From Asanoa hainanensis (GTDB lineage: Bacteria; Actinomycetota; Actinomycetes; Mycobacteriales; Micromonosporaceae): a DNA stretch of 64,000 nt. The DNA lies in assembly GCF_900188485.1 (NCBI RefSeq), contig NZ_FZPH01000009.1:186001-250000 (forward strand), written 5' to 3'. The notes below the pieces were generated by a model that made no database searches, had not been told where the DNA came from, and saw nothing but the letters and a program-made list of their open reading frames with translations. Position numbers and translations under genes: made by a program. Shown piece by piece: positions 56,630 to 64,000 of the stretch; within the stretch, counting starts at the first letter, position 1; each line of letters begins with the position of its first letter.

Positions 56630-59437
56630 CTAGGCCAGCAGTGCGGCCAGTCGGGCACGGAACGCCTCGGCGCGGGGTGCGAGCCCGGCCGGTGCGAGCG
56701 CCTCGGCGATCTCGATCGCGGGCGCGTCCAGATAGGCAAGCGTGCGGCCGGCGGCGTCCCGGTCGTCGCCCGTGACCTCGAACTCCTTGGCCAGCGCGAG
56801 AACCGCGGCCCAGGTGGGCTCGTGGTCGAGCACGTCGCGCACCGTCGGGTCACCGGCCAGGATCTGGTCGCGGGGGTACGGGTCGGCGCACGCGAACTCG
56901 TGACTGCCGTGCCCGACCTTGACCGGGTCGCTGCCGTCCGGAAGGTGCACGGTCGCGGTGCTGCCCACCGGGACGCGCACGTCGAGCACGAACCGGCCGT
57001 CCGCCCTCCGCCATTCCACGGCCGCCTCCCCATAGGGCGTGAGGTGCCGCGCCGCGGCGTGGGTGATGACGGGTCCGGGCTGCGGCCGCACGGTGATCGC
57101 CCGGTAGCCCGGCGCGGCCGGTGCCAGTCCGGCGACCGTGCGATGGAGCCAGTCCGCCACCGCACCCAGGGCGTAGTGGTTGAACGAGGTCATCTCGCCC
57201 GGGTTGATCCGGCCGTCCGGCAGCATGCTGTCCCACCGCTCCCAGACCGTCGTCGCGTCCATCGTGACCGCGTAGAGCCACGACGGCACGCCGGTCTGCA
57301 TGAGCAGCCGGTGCGCGACGTCGACCGCGCCGACCGAGGTCAGCGCGTCGGTGATCAGCGGGGTGCCGACAAAACCGGTGCTGATCCGGAAGCCGGAGGT
57401 ACGCACCAGGTCGACCAGCCGCCGGCCGGCACCCGCCCGCTCCCGCTCGCCGGGCAGCAACGCCCATTCGAGGGCTAGCGCGTAGACGGTCGGGGCATCG
57501 CTGATCACCCGGCCGCCGTTGGTGACGTACTCGCGGGCGAACGCCTCCCGGGTCCGCGCCGCCAGGTCGGCGTAGTGCCGTTCGGTGTCCCGGTCGCCCA
57601 GCACGGCGGCGGCCCACGCGACGAGCTCGGCGGAGCGGGCCAGGTGCGCGGTCGCGATGACGTCCGGGTCGGCCTTCGCGGCGGCCGGCGCCTCCGGGGG
57701 AGCGGTCGGGTCGAGCCAGTCGCCGAACTGGAACCCGCCCGTCCACAGGCAGTCCTTGCCGGCCAGCCCGGCGAGCCGGTCGACCCAGGCGCGCATGCTG
57801 GGCAGCTGCTTCGCCAGCACACCCGCGTCGCCGGTGCGCTGGTAGAGCACCCAGGGCACGATCGTCGCGGCGTCACCCCAGGCGGCCGCGGCGGGGCGCT
57901 CGGTGCGCAGCACGTCCGGGATCACGAACGGCACCGAGCCGTCCGGGTACTGCTCGGCGGCGAGGTCGGCGAGCCAGTTCGTGAGGAAGCCGGCCGCGTC
58001 GAACAGGAACGTCGCCGTCGGCGCGAACACCTGGATGTCGCCGGTCCAGCCGAGCCGCTCGTCGCGCTGCGGGCAGTCGGTCGGCACGTCCAGGAAGTTG
58101 CCCCGGGCGCTCCACACCACGTTGTCGTGGAACCGGTTGAGCAACGGGTGCGACGACTCGAACCAGCCGGTCCGGCGCAGGTCGCTGCCGACGACGACCG
58201 CCTCGATGTCGTTCTTGTCCAGCCCGTCGACGCCGCTGACCTCCGCGTACCGGAAGCCGTGGAAGGTGAACACCGGCTCCAGGCTGACCTCGTCGGGACC
58301 CGCGAGGACGTACGTGTCGGTCGCCTTGGCGGTCTTGAGCGGGCGCACGCCGAGCTCGCCGTCTTCCAGCACCTCGGCATGGCGGATGGTCACCTCTTCG
58401 CCGGCGGCCAGGCCCCGGACCCGCAGGCGGACCCAGCCGACCAGGTTCTGGCCGAAGTCGACGAGGGTACGGCCGGACGGCGAGGTGGAGACCGTCACCG
58501 CGGACAGGATCTCGGTGACCCGCACCGGCGGGCCCTCGGGCGCGACCAGCCGGCCGAGGTCGGCGTCGAGCACGTCGACCGGGTCGGTGGTGTCGGCCGG
58601 GCGCGCGGGGCGGCGCAGGTCGGTGCGCTGGCCGTCGTAGTTGTCGTTGGCCAGCACGTCCGTCTCGCCGGCCGTCCAGCTCTCGTCGGTGGCGAGCGTG
58701 TGTGTCCGGCCGTCGGAGGTGGTCACCTCGAGCTGGGCGAGCAGCGCCAGCCGTTCGCCGTAGAGCGCGCGCCCGCCGCGCCAGCCGAGCCGGCCGCGGA
58801 ACCACCCGTTGCCGAGCGCCACGTCGAGGGTGTTGGCGCCGCTGTGCAGCAGACCCGTGACGTCGTACGCCCGGTAGCGCAGCCGGTTGGGGTAGCTCGT
58901 CCAGCCGGGCGCCAGCTCGTCGTCGCCGACCCGCTGCCCGTTGAGCTCGGCGCGGTGCAGGCCGTGGCTGGTCACGTAGAGGCGCGCGCTGGTGATCTCG
59001 CCGGGCACGTCGAGGCGCCCCCGCAGCAGCGGCGCGGGCTGGTCGGGGCCGCCGAGGGTGCGCGGGCTGACGAACCGGGCGGTCCAGTCGGCCGGGTCGA
59101 ACAGCCCGCCCTCGGCGTGGGCGGGCGGGCTCCAGTCGGTCCACCCGCCCGCCGTGTCGCGGACCCGGACCCGCACCGTGACCCGCTGCCGGGACGCGAT
59201 CGGCTCCGCCGGCCAGGGCACGAGGACCTGCTCGGCGGACTCGACGAGATGGGTTCGCGGCTCGCCACCGTCGACGGTGGTCTCGAGCTCGTAGGCGGCG
59301 GCCGCGAACTCGGCCGGCGCGTCGGGGATCTGCCAGGACAGGGCGGGGGTGCGGCTCGGCACGGCGAGGACGGCGCCGTCGTCGGTCCGGTGTGCGAAGC
59401 GGACGGGGGTGGGGGTGTGGGCGGCGGAGCGGACCAT
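56630..59437 (-). CDS. GH78 alpha-L-rhamnosidase
   Basis: 935 residues, full length. Order: N-terminal fibronectin-like and Bac_rhamnosid_N domains (DWTARFVSPRTLGGPDQPAP; GLHRAELNGQRVGDDELAPG), the concanavalin-like domain, the (alpha/alpha)6 barrel and a C-terminal sandwich. The barrel has the signature DVPTDCPQRDERLGWTGD, whose acidic residues bind rhamnose and include the general acid, and later TSFNHYALGAVADWLHRTV. It releases L-rhamnose from glycosides. There is no signal peptide, so it is intracellular. ATG 59437 follows GGGAG. TGAATCGATTCA lies 21 bases upstream. Confidence 0.93.
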   Translation of the reverse strand: MVRSAAHTPTPVRFAHRTDDGAVLAVPSRTPALSWQIPDAPAEFAAAAYELETTVDGGEPRTHLVESAEQVLVPWPAEPIASRQRVTVRVRVRDTAGGWTDWSPPAHAEGGLFDPADWTARFVSPRTLGGPDQPAPLLRGRLDVPGEITSARLYVTSHGLHRAELNGQRVGDDELAPGWTSYPNRLRYRAYDVTGLLHSGANTLDVALGNGWFRGRLGWRGGRALYGERLALLAQLEVTTSDGRTHTLATDESWTAGETDVLANDNYDGQRTDLRRPARPADTTDPVDVLDADLGRLVAPEGPPVRVTEILSAVTVSTSPSGRTLVDFGQNLVGWVRLRVRGLAAGEEVTIRHAEVLEDGELGVRPLKTAKATDTYVLAGPDEVSLEPVFTFHGFRYAEVSGVDGLDKNDIEAVVVGSDLRRTGWFESSHPLLNRFHDNVVWSARGNFLDVPTDCPQRDERLGWTGDIQVFAPTATFLFDAAGFLTNWLADLAAEQYPDGSVPFVIPDVLRTERPAAAAWGDAATIVPWVLYQRTGDAGVLAKQLPSMRAWVDRLAGLAGKDCLWTGGFQFGDWLDPTAPPEAPAAAKADPDVIATAHLARSAELVAWAAAVLGDRDTERHYADLAARTREAFAREYVTNGGRVISDAPTVYALALEWALLPGERERAGAGRRLVDLVRTSGFRISTGFVGTPLITDALTSVGAVDVAHRLLMQTGVPSWLYAVTMDATTVWERWDSMLPDGRINPGEMTSFNHYALGAVADWLHRTVAGLAPAAPGYRAITVRPQPGPVITHAAARHLTPYGEAAVEWRRADGRFVLDVRVPVGSTATVHLPDGSDPVKVGHGSHEFACADPYPRDQILAGDPTVRDVLDHEPTWAAVLALAKEFEVTGDDRDAAGRTLAYLDAPAIEIAEALAPAGLAPRAEAFRARLAALLA

Positions 59438-59457
59438 GGGGGCTCCCGGTGGGTCTG

Positions 59458-59586
59458 TGAATCGATTCAAGCATTTCATCTTTCAACTCCCGGGCGGGGC
59501 CGTCAACCCTCAACTTTTCCCAGCGGCGCGAGGGTTGACCCATCGACCACCGTGCTCCTAGCCTGGCGGGCGGTTGAATCGTTCAA
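59458..59586. promoter_or_regulatory. divergent GH78/GH3 control region with two LacI operators
   Basis: TGAATCGATTCA (59458-59469) faces GH78. On the plus strand TTGACC (59535-59540), 18 bases, TAGCCT (59559-59564) drives the GH3 operon, and TTGAATCGTTCAA (59574-59586) covers its start of transcription. Both sites match the rhamnose-regulon pattern, the second with an odd-numbered centre. Confidence 0.7.
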
Positions 59587-59614
59587 AGCCCCATCCGTCC
59601 TCCGGAGGCTGACG

Positions 59615-61876
59615 ATGCACATCCGCTTACCCGTCGCGCGGCGCCGCCTGGCGCTGACGCTGGCCGCCCTGCTCACCCTGCCGGCCGCACAGTTCGTGGG
59701 CGTGCCCGCCGGTGCGGCCGCCGAGACCGACTGCGCCCGCGTGCCCTGGATGAACCACCACAAGTCACCGGCGCAGCGGGCCCGCGCCCTGCTGGCGGCG
59801 TCGACGCTCGACCAGAAGCTGCGCTGGCTCGACGAGCAGTCCGCCAACAACCCCGCCCAGACCACGTTCACCACGGCGCGTCCCCGCGAGGTGCCCGCCG
59901 ACCAGTTCACCCCGATCACCTTCACCCTGCCGGCGCAGGTGGCCTGCACGCCGACCATCCAGTACAGCGACGCGCCCTCAGCGATAGCCGGTGCCGGCGC
60001 GGGCGTCACAGTGTTCCCGGCCAACGTCTCGCTCTCGGCATCGTGGGACACCGCGCTGGCCCGGGAGAAGGGCGTCGCGATGGGCCACGAGGCGTGGCGC
60101 AAGCAGCGCAACGTGCTGCTCGGCCCCGGCATCGCCAGCGGCCGCGACCCGCGCAGCGGGCGCACCTCCGAGTACCTCGGCGAGGACCCCGTGCTCTCCG
60201 GTCTGATGGCGGCCGCGTACAGCCGGGGCGTCGGTGCCAACCCCGCCGAGCCGGTCGAGTCGGTGCTCAAGCACTATGTCGCCAACGAGCAGGAGATCGA
60301 CCGCAACAACAGCTCGTCCAACGTGGACCCGCGCACGCTGCGGGAGATCTACACGCTGCCGTACGAGATCGCCATCGACCGTGGCGACGTCGGCGGCGTG
60401 ATGTGCGCGTTCAACCAGGTCAACCACGAGTGGTCGTGCGGCAGCAAGCTCCTGCTCGACCAGATCCTCAAGTGGGAGATCGGCTTCGACGGCTGGACGG
60501 TCACCGACTTCGGCGGCCGGCACGGGCTGACCGACGACCCGCCGTCCCTGCGCGCCGGCCTCGACCAGGAGCTCAACGCCTGGCGCTACTGGACCCCGAT
60601 GGCGATCAAGGACCTGATCTCCGCGGGTACGTTGCGCGTGGCGGATGTCGACGAGGCCGCGTACCGGATCGTCCGGGCGCACATCGCGGCCGGGCTGTTC
60701 GACGTGCCGCGGATCGCCGCGCCCGACGCCGACATCTCGACCCCGGCCAGCGTGGCCCTGGCGAAGACGCTGGCCGAGCGTGGCTCGGTGCTGCTGAAGA
60801 ACGCGGGCGGCGTCCTGCCGCTGACCTCGCGCGCTGACAAGATCGCGGTGATCGGACCGACCGCGGCCAACACGGCCGCGACGGGCGACATCGACGCCTC
60901 CAGCGTCTGCCTGCACACCGCGCCGAACATCCCGTGCAGCGCGGCGGCCCCGCTGGACGCGATCACCGCCCGGGCGGCTCCTGGCACCGTCTCGTACGCG
61001 GACGGCAGCGACCTGACCGCCGCCGCGGCGACCGCGGCCGCCGCCGACGTCGCGGTCGTGTTCGGCTACTACCAGGAGGGCGAGTTCGCCGACCGGCCGA
61101 ACATCGCCCTCGACGGCAACGGCGACGCCCTCGTCGCGGCCGTCGCGCAGGCCAACCCGAACACGGTCGTCGTGCTCCAGACCGGCGGACCGGTGCTGAT
61201 GCCGTGGATCGACGACGTCAAGAGCGTGCTGGAGGTCTGGTACGCCGGCGAGCAGGTCGGCCCCGCGACCGCCGCGCTGCTGTTCGGCGACGCCACGCCG
61301 AGCGGGAAGCTGACCCACTCGTTCCCGCGCGCCGAGGCCGACCTGCCCACCGCCGGCCACCCGGACCGCTATCCCGGCGTCTTCGCCGACGGCTCCGTCG
61401 TGCGCCCGCCGGGCAACACCGACCCGCGCCAGGTGACCTACGGCGAGGGCCTCCAGGTCGGCTACCGGTGGTACGCCGCGCAGGACGTGGAGCCGCTGTT
61501 CCCGTTCGGCCACGGCCTGTCGTACACCTCGTTCGCGTACCGCGACCTGCACGTCGACCACGGCCGGGACGGGGTGCGGGTCCGGTTCAAACTGACCAAC
61601 ACCGGCCACCGCACCGGCACCGAGACCGCACAGGCCTATGTGGAGCTGCCGGCGTCGGCGCACGAGCCGGCGAAGCGGCTGCTCGGCTGGCAACGGGTCA
61701 CCCTGGCACCGGGCCGCTCGACCACCGTCGACCTGAGGCTGAGCGCGGCCGACCTGGCCGACCTGCACCTGCTGCAGCACTGGGACGGCCGCTGGACCAC
61801 GGCGAAGGGCCGCTACACCGTTACCGTCGGCGGCTCGTTCGACACCGCACTCACGGACCGCTTCGTCCTACGCTGA
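59615..61876 (+). CDS. secreted GH3 beta-glycosidase
   Basis: 753 residues with a Sec signal (LALTLAALLTLPAAQFVGVP, cleavage near AGAAAETD). GH3 domains: N-terminal barrel (NVLLGPGIASGRDPRSGRTS; KHYVANEQEIDR), the nucleophile Asp in FDGWTVTDFGGRHG, then the sandwich (GSVLLKNAGGVLPLTS; LQTGGPVLMPWIDDVKSVLE) and a C-terminal fibronectin-III domain (FGHGLSYTSFAYRDLHVDHG). It removes terminal beta-linked sugars outside the cell. ATG 59615 has GGAGG 6 bases upstream. It is first of a pair with another GH3 4 bases after its stop. Confidence 0.9.
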   Translation: MHIRLPVARRRLALTLAALLTLPAAQFVGVPAGAAAETDCARVPWMNHHKSPAQRARALLAASTLDQKLRWLDEQSANNPAQTTFTTARPREVPADQFTPITFTLPAQVACTPTIQYSDAPSAIAGAGAGVTVFPANVSLSASWDTALAREKGVAMGHEAWRKQRNVLLGPGIASGRDPRSGRTSEYLGEDPVLSGLMAAAYSRGVGANPAEPVESVLKHYVANEQEIDRNNSSSNVDPRTLREIYTLPYEIAIDRGDVGGVMCAFNQVNHEWSCGSKLLLDQILKWEIGFDGWTVTDFGGRHGLTDDPPSLRAGLDQELNAWRYWTPMAIKDLISAGTLRVADVDEAAYRIVRAHIAAGLFDVPRIAAPDADISTPASVALAKTLAERGSVLLKNAGGVLPLTSRADKIAVIGPTAANTAATGDIDASSVCLHTAPNIPCSAAAPLDAITARAAPGTVSYADGSDLTAAAATAAAADVAVVFGYYQEGEFADRPNIALDGNGDALVAAVAQANPNTVVVLQTGGPVLMPWIDDVKSVLEVWYAGEQVGPATAALLFGDATPSGKLTHSFPRAEADLPTAGHPDRYPGVFADGSVVRPPGNTDPRQVTYGEGLQVGYRWYAAQDVEPLFPFGHGLSYTSFAYRDLHVDHGRDGVRVRFKLTNTGHRTGTETAQAYVELPASAHEPAKRLLGWQRVTLAPGRSTTVDLRLSAADLADLHLLQHWDGRWTTAKGRYTVTVGGSFDTALTDRFVLR

Positions 61877-61880
61877 CGTC

Positions 61881-64000
61881 ATGGACTATCGATCCCTGGC
61901 CGCATCGCTCGACCTCGCGGACAAGGTTCGGCTGCTGACCGGCGCGAGCGTGTTCACGCTCGCGCCGGCTCCGGCGATCGGCCTTGCCGAGCTGCGCATG
62001 TCCGACGGGCCTACCGGCGTACGCGGGCTGCGGTTCTCCGGCGGCCCGGTGGTGACGCTGTTTCCCAACGCCACCCTGCTCGCCTCCGCCTGGAGCACCG
62101 AGGCCATGTACGAGGTCGGTCGGCTGCTGGCCGAGGAGGCGATGGCGCAGCGGATCCACGTGGTCCTCGGCCCGACCATCAACCTGCACCGCTCACCCCT
62201 CGGCGGCCGGCTGTTCGAGGCGTACTCCGAGGATCCGCTGCTGACCGGCAAGCTGGCGGCGGCGTACGTCCGGGGGATGCAGGATCGCGGGGTCGGCGCC
62301 TGCCTCAAGCACCTGGTCGCCAACGAGTCGGAGACCGACCGCACCACCGTCGACAGCGTCGTCGACGAGGCGACGCTGCGCGAGCTCTACCTGCTGCCGT
62401 TCGAGATCGCGGTGGCCGAGGCCGACGCCTGGTCGGTGATGGCCGCCTACAACGACGTCAACGGCGTGCCGGCGACCGAGCACCACCACGTGGTCAACGA
62501 GATCCTCAAGGGCGAGTGGGCGTACACCGGGCTGGTCGTCTCGGACTGGTTCGCCACCAAGAGCGCCGCGCCCGCCGCGAACGGCGGTCTCGACCTGGTG
62601 ATGCCCGGCCCGGCCGGGCCCTGGGGTGACGCGCTCGTGGCGGCCGTCGAGGCGGGCGAGGTGCCCGAGGCAGTGGTCGACGAGCACCTCGAGCGGCTGC
62701 TCGTGCTGGCCGACCGGGTGGGCGCGCTCGGCACCCCGCGCACCTGGCCGGCCGCCCTGCCCGCGCCCGACAGCCCGGCCCGACGCACCCAGCTGACCCG
62801 CCTCGCGGTGGCCGGGATGACCGTGCTCACCAACCACGACGACGTGCTGCCGTTGGCGCGCACCGGTGGCATCGCGCTGGTCGGCCGGCACGCCGTCGAG
62901 ACCATCTGCATGGGCGGGGGATCGGCTCAGGTCAACCCGCCGTATCAGGTCAGCATCGCCGACGGGCTGGCCGCGGCGCTGGGCGAAGCGGCGACGCTGA
63001 CGGTGGCCGACGGGGTCGAGGTCCGGTCGCGACCGGTCAACGCCCGGCCCGGCTTCCTCGCCGACGTGCGGTGGACGCTGTTCGCGGCCGACGGGACGGT
63101 GCTCGACACCAGGGACGACGCGACGTCGACGGTGGTCGGTTTCGACGACGGCCTCGCCGGGCAGGTCGCCCGGATCTCGTTCACGGGCCGGTTCGTGGCC
63201 GGCGGCCCGGTCGAGGTGGGCGCGATCGGTGCCGGCTCGTGGCGGTTGGCGGTCGGTGACCAGGCGCTGGCGTACGAGCTCACGGTGCCGCCCGGCGGCA
63301 TCGGCGCGGAGATCCTGGCGCCGCCGGCGGCGACCGGCGTCGTCACCGCCGCGCCCGACGACCTGCTGACCGGCGAGCTCACCGTGACCTCCGGTGCCGG
63401 GCCGCTCGGCGGAGTGGGCCGTTACGGCGTGGTCGCCCGGCCGGCGCCGGCCGACCCCGACGAGGTGATCGCGACTGCGGTGGCCGCCGCGGCCACGGCC
63501 GACGTCGCCGTGGTCGTCGTCGGCCTCACCGAGGAGGAGGAGACCGAGGCGGTCGACAAGCACACGCTGCGGCTGCCCGGGCGGCAGGACGACCTGGTCA
63601 GCGCCGTCGCACGGGTAGCCCGGCGGACCGTGGCGGTGGTCAACGCCGCGACGCCCGTGCTGATGCCGTGGCTGGACGAGGTCTCCGCCGTGCTCTGGGT
63701 CGGGCTGCCCGGGCAGGAGGGCGGCCATGCGGTCGCGGCCGCGCTGCTCGGCGACCTCGAGCCGACCGGGCGGCTGGTCACCACCTTCCCGGCGACCGAC
63801 GACGCGAGCCCGGCCTGGTCGGTGACCCCTGTCGACGGAAAGCTGCCGTACACGGAAGGCACGTTCGTCGGCTATCGCGGCCACCACGCCGGCCGGGCGC
63901 CGTCGCCGGCGTTCTGGTTGGGGCACGGGCTGGGCTACGGACGCTGGGCGTACGCCGACGCCTCCTGGTCCGGGACGACGGTGCACGTCACCGTGACGAA
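61881..64000 (+). CDS. cytosolic GH3 beta-glycosidase, 3' end outside the window
   Basis: The frame is open from ATG 61881 to the window end (706 codons seen). It begins MDYRSLAASLDLADKVRLLT with no signal peptide. GH3 marks: RMSDGPTGVRGL, VVLGPTINLHRSPLGGRLFE, CLKHLVANESETDRTTVDS and the nucleophile segment TGLVVSDWFATKSA. Between the two lobes of the sandwich domain (from about residue 345, VADGVEVRSRPVNARPGFLA, to about 510) is an inserted PA14-like region, typical of beta-glucosidase/xylosidase subfamilies. With the secreted GH3 upstream it would split sugars both outside and after import. Confidence 0.9.
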   Translation, partial: MDYRSLAASLDLADKVRLLTGASVFTLAPAPAIGLAELRMSDGPTGVRGLRFSGGPVVTLFPNATLLASAWSTEAMYEVGRLLAEEAMAQRIHVVLGPTINLHRSPLGGRLFEAYSEDPLLTGKLAAAYVRGMQDRGVGACLKHLVANESETDRTTVDSVVDEATLRELYLLPFEIAVAEADAWSVMAAYNDVNGVPATEHHHVVNEILKGEWAYTGLVVSDWFATKSAAPAANGGLDLVMPGPAGPWGDALVAAVEAGEVPEAVVDEHLERLLVLADRVGALGTPRTWPAALPAPDSPARRTQLTRLAVAGMTVLTNHDDVLPLARTGGIALVGRHAVETICMGGGSAQVNPPYQVSIADGLAAALGEAATLTVADGVEVRSRPVNARPGFLADVRWTLFAADGTVLDTRDDATSTVVGFDDGLAGQVARISFTGRFVAGGPVEVGAIGAGSWRLAVGDQALAYELTVPPGGIGAEILAPPAATGVVTAAPDDLLTGELTVTSGAGPLGGVGRYGVVARPAPADPDEVIATAVAAAATADVAVVVVGLTEEEETEAVDKHTLRLPGRQDDLVSAVARVARRTVAVVNAATPVLMPWLDEVSAVLWVGLPGQEGGHAVAAALLGDLEPTGRLVTTFPATDDASPAWSVTPVDGKLPYTEGTFVGYRGHHAGRAPSPAFWLGHGLGYGRWAYADASWSGTTVHVTVT

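Noticed and set aside
57575-59614. Extended N-terminus of the secreted GH3 gene
   Set aside because: The in-frame extension runs antisense through GH78 and across a promoter with operator. The signal peptide and GGAGG support ATG 59615.
62193-63986. 597-codon open frame on the minus strand
   Set aside because: It is antisense to the GH3 gene that starts at 61881, is very rich in Arg, Gly and Ala, and has no recognisable domain. It is a by-product of strong GC bias.

Overview
The window is a GC-rich chromosomal segment of an actinomycete. Evidence: strong third-position GC bias, many GTG starts, promoters with a TAnnnT -10 box 6-9 bases before the start codon (leaderless messages), abundant LacI, ROK and PadR regulators, an actinobacterial Methyltransf_19 enzyme and a bifunctional RhaD. 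A soil member of the Micromonosporaceae or a relative is my inference. I found no rRNA, tRNA, CRISPR array, phage or intact insertion sequence.

Layout. 1-6.4 kb: the end of a CoA-transferase gene, a secreted tannase/feruloyl-esterase, a helical-repeat protein, a uridine-kinase-like gene, a protein with four DivIVA-like GYD motifs, a tandemly duplicated and partly decayed gene family, and a DinB/maleylpyruvate-isomerase-like protein. 6.4-16.6 kb: a glycan-use locus with an SGNH esterase, GH36 alpha-galactosidase, a CUT1 sugar importer, a GH95 enzyme carrying an in-frame tandem-repeat insertion, and a ROK regulator. 17.3-26.8 kb: manA and a P-loop kinase, divergent from a PfkB kinase and a stitched operon (LacI, FGGY kinase, LacD/YihT-type aldolase, CUT2 importer) that together can take a sugar to trioses. 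26.8-29.3 kb: a DUF4394 protein, a methyltransferase and a frameshifted TetR gene. 29.3-33.9 kb: a secreted ThuA/sorbosone-dehydrogenase/PKD/CBM fusion with a Tat-exported TIM-barrel protein.

34.3-42.4 kb: a LacI-controlled operon with a CUT1 importer, two sugar-isomerase-like TIM barrels, a Gfo/Idh/MocA dehydrogenase and a ManD-type dehydratase. 42.4-45.0 kb: a PadR regulator with its membrane-protein partner, a gene split by an octanucleotide repeat, and a ThuA protein. 45.1-64 kb: an L-rhamnose supercluster: MFS transporter, RhaB, bifunctional RhaD, RhaI, a LacI regulator, two GNATs, a CUT1 importer, a GH78 alpha-rhamnosidase and two tandem GH3 glycosidases.

The genes fit an organism that strips plant-type glycosides outside and inside the cell and burns the released rhamnose, galactose/fucose-type sugars and sugar acids. 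A palindrome of the form TGAAwCGwTTCA recurs at the rhamnose genes, the importer, GH78, GH3 and the distant ThuA/epimerase operon, which suggests one LacI regulon. The three CUT1 importers have no ATPase here and must borrow one from elsewhere; only the CUT2 system is complete.
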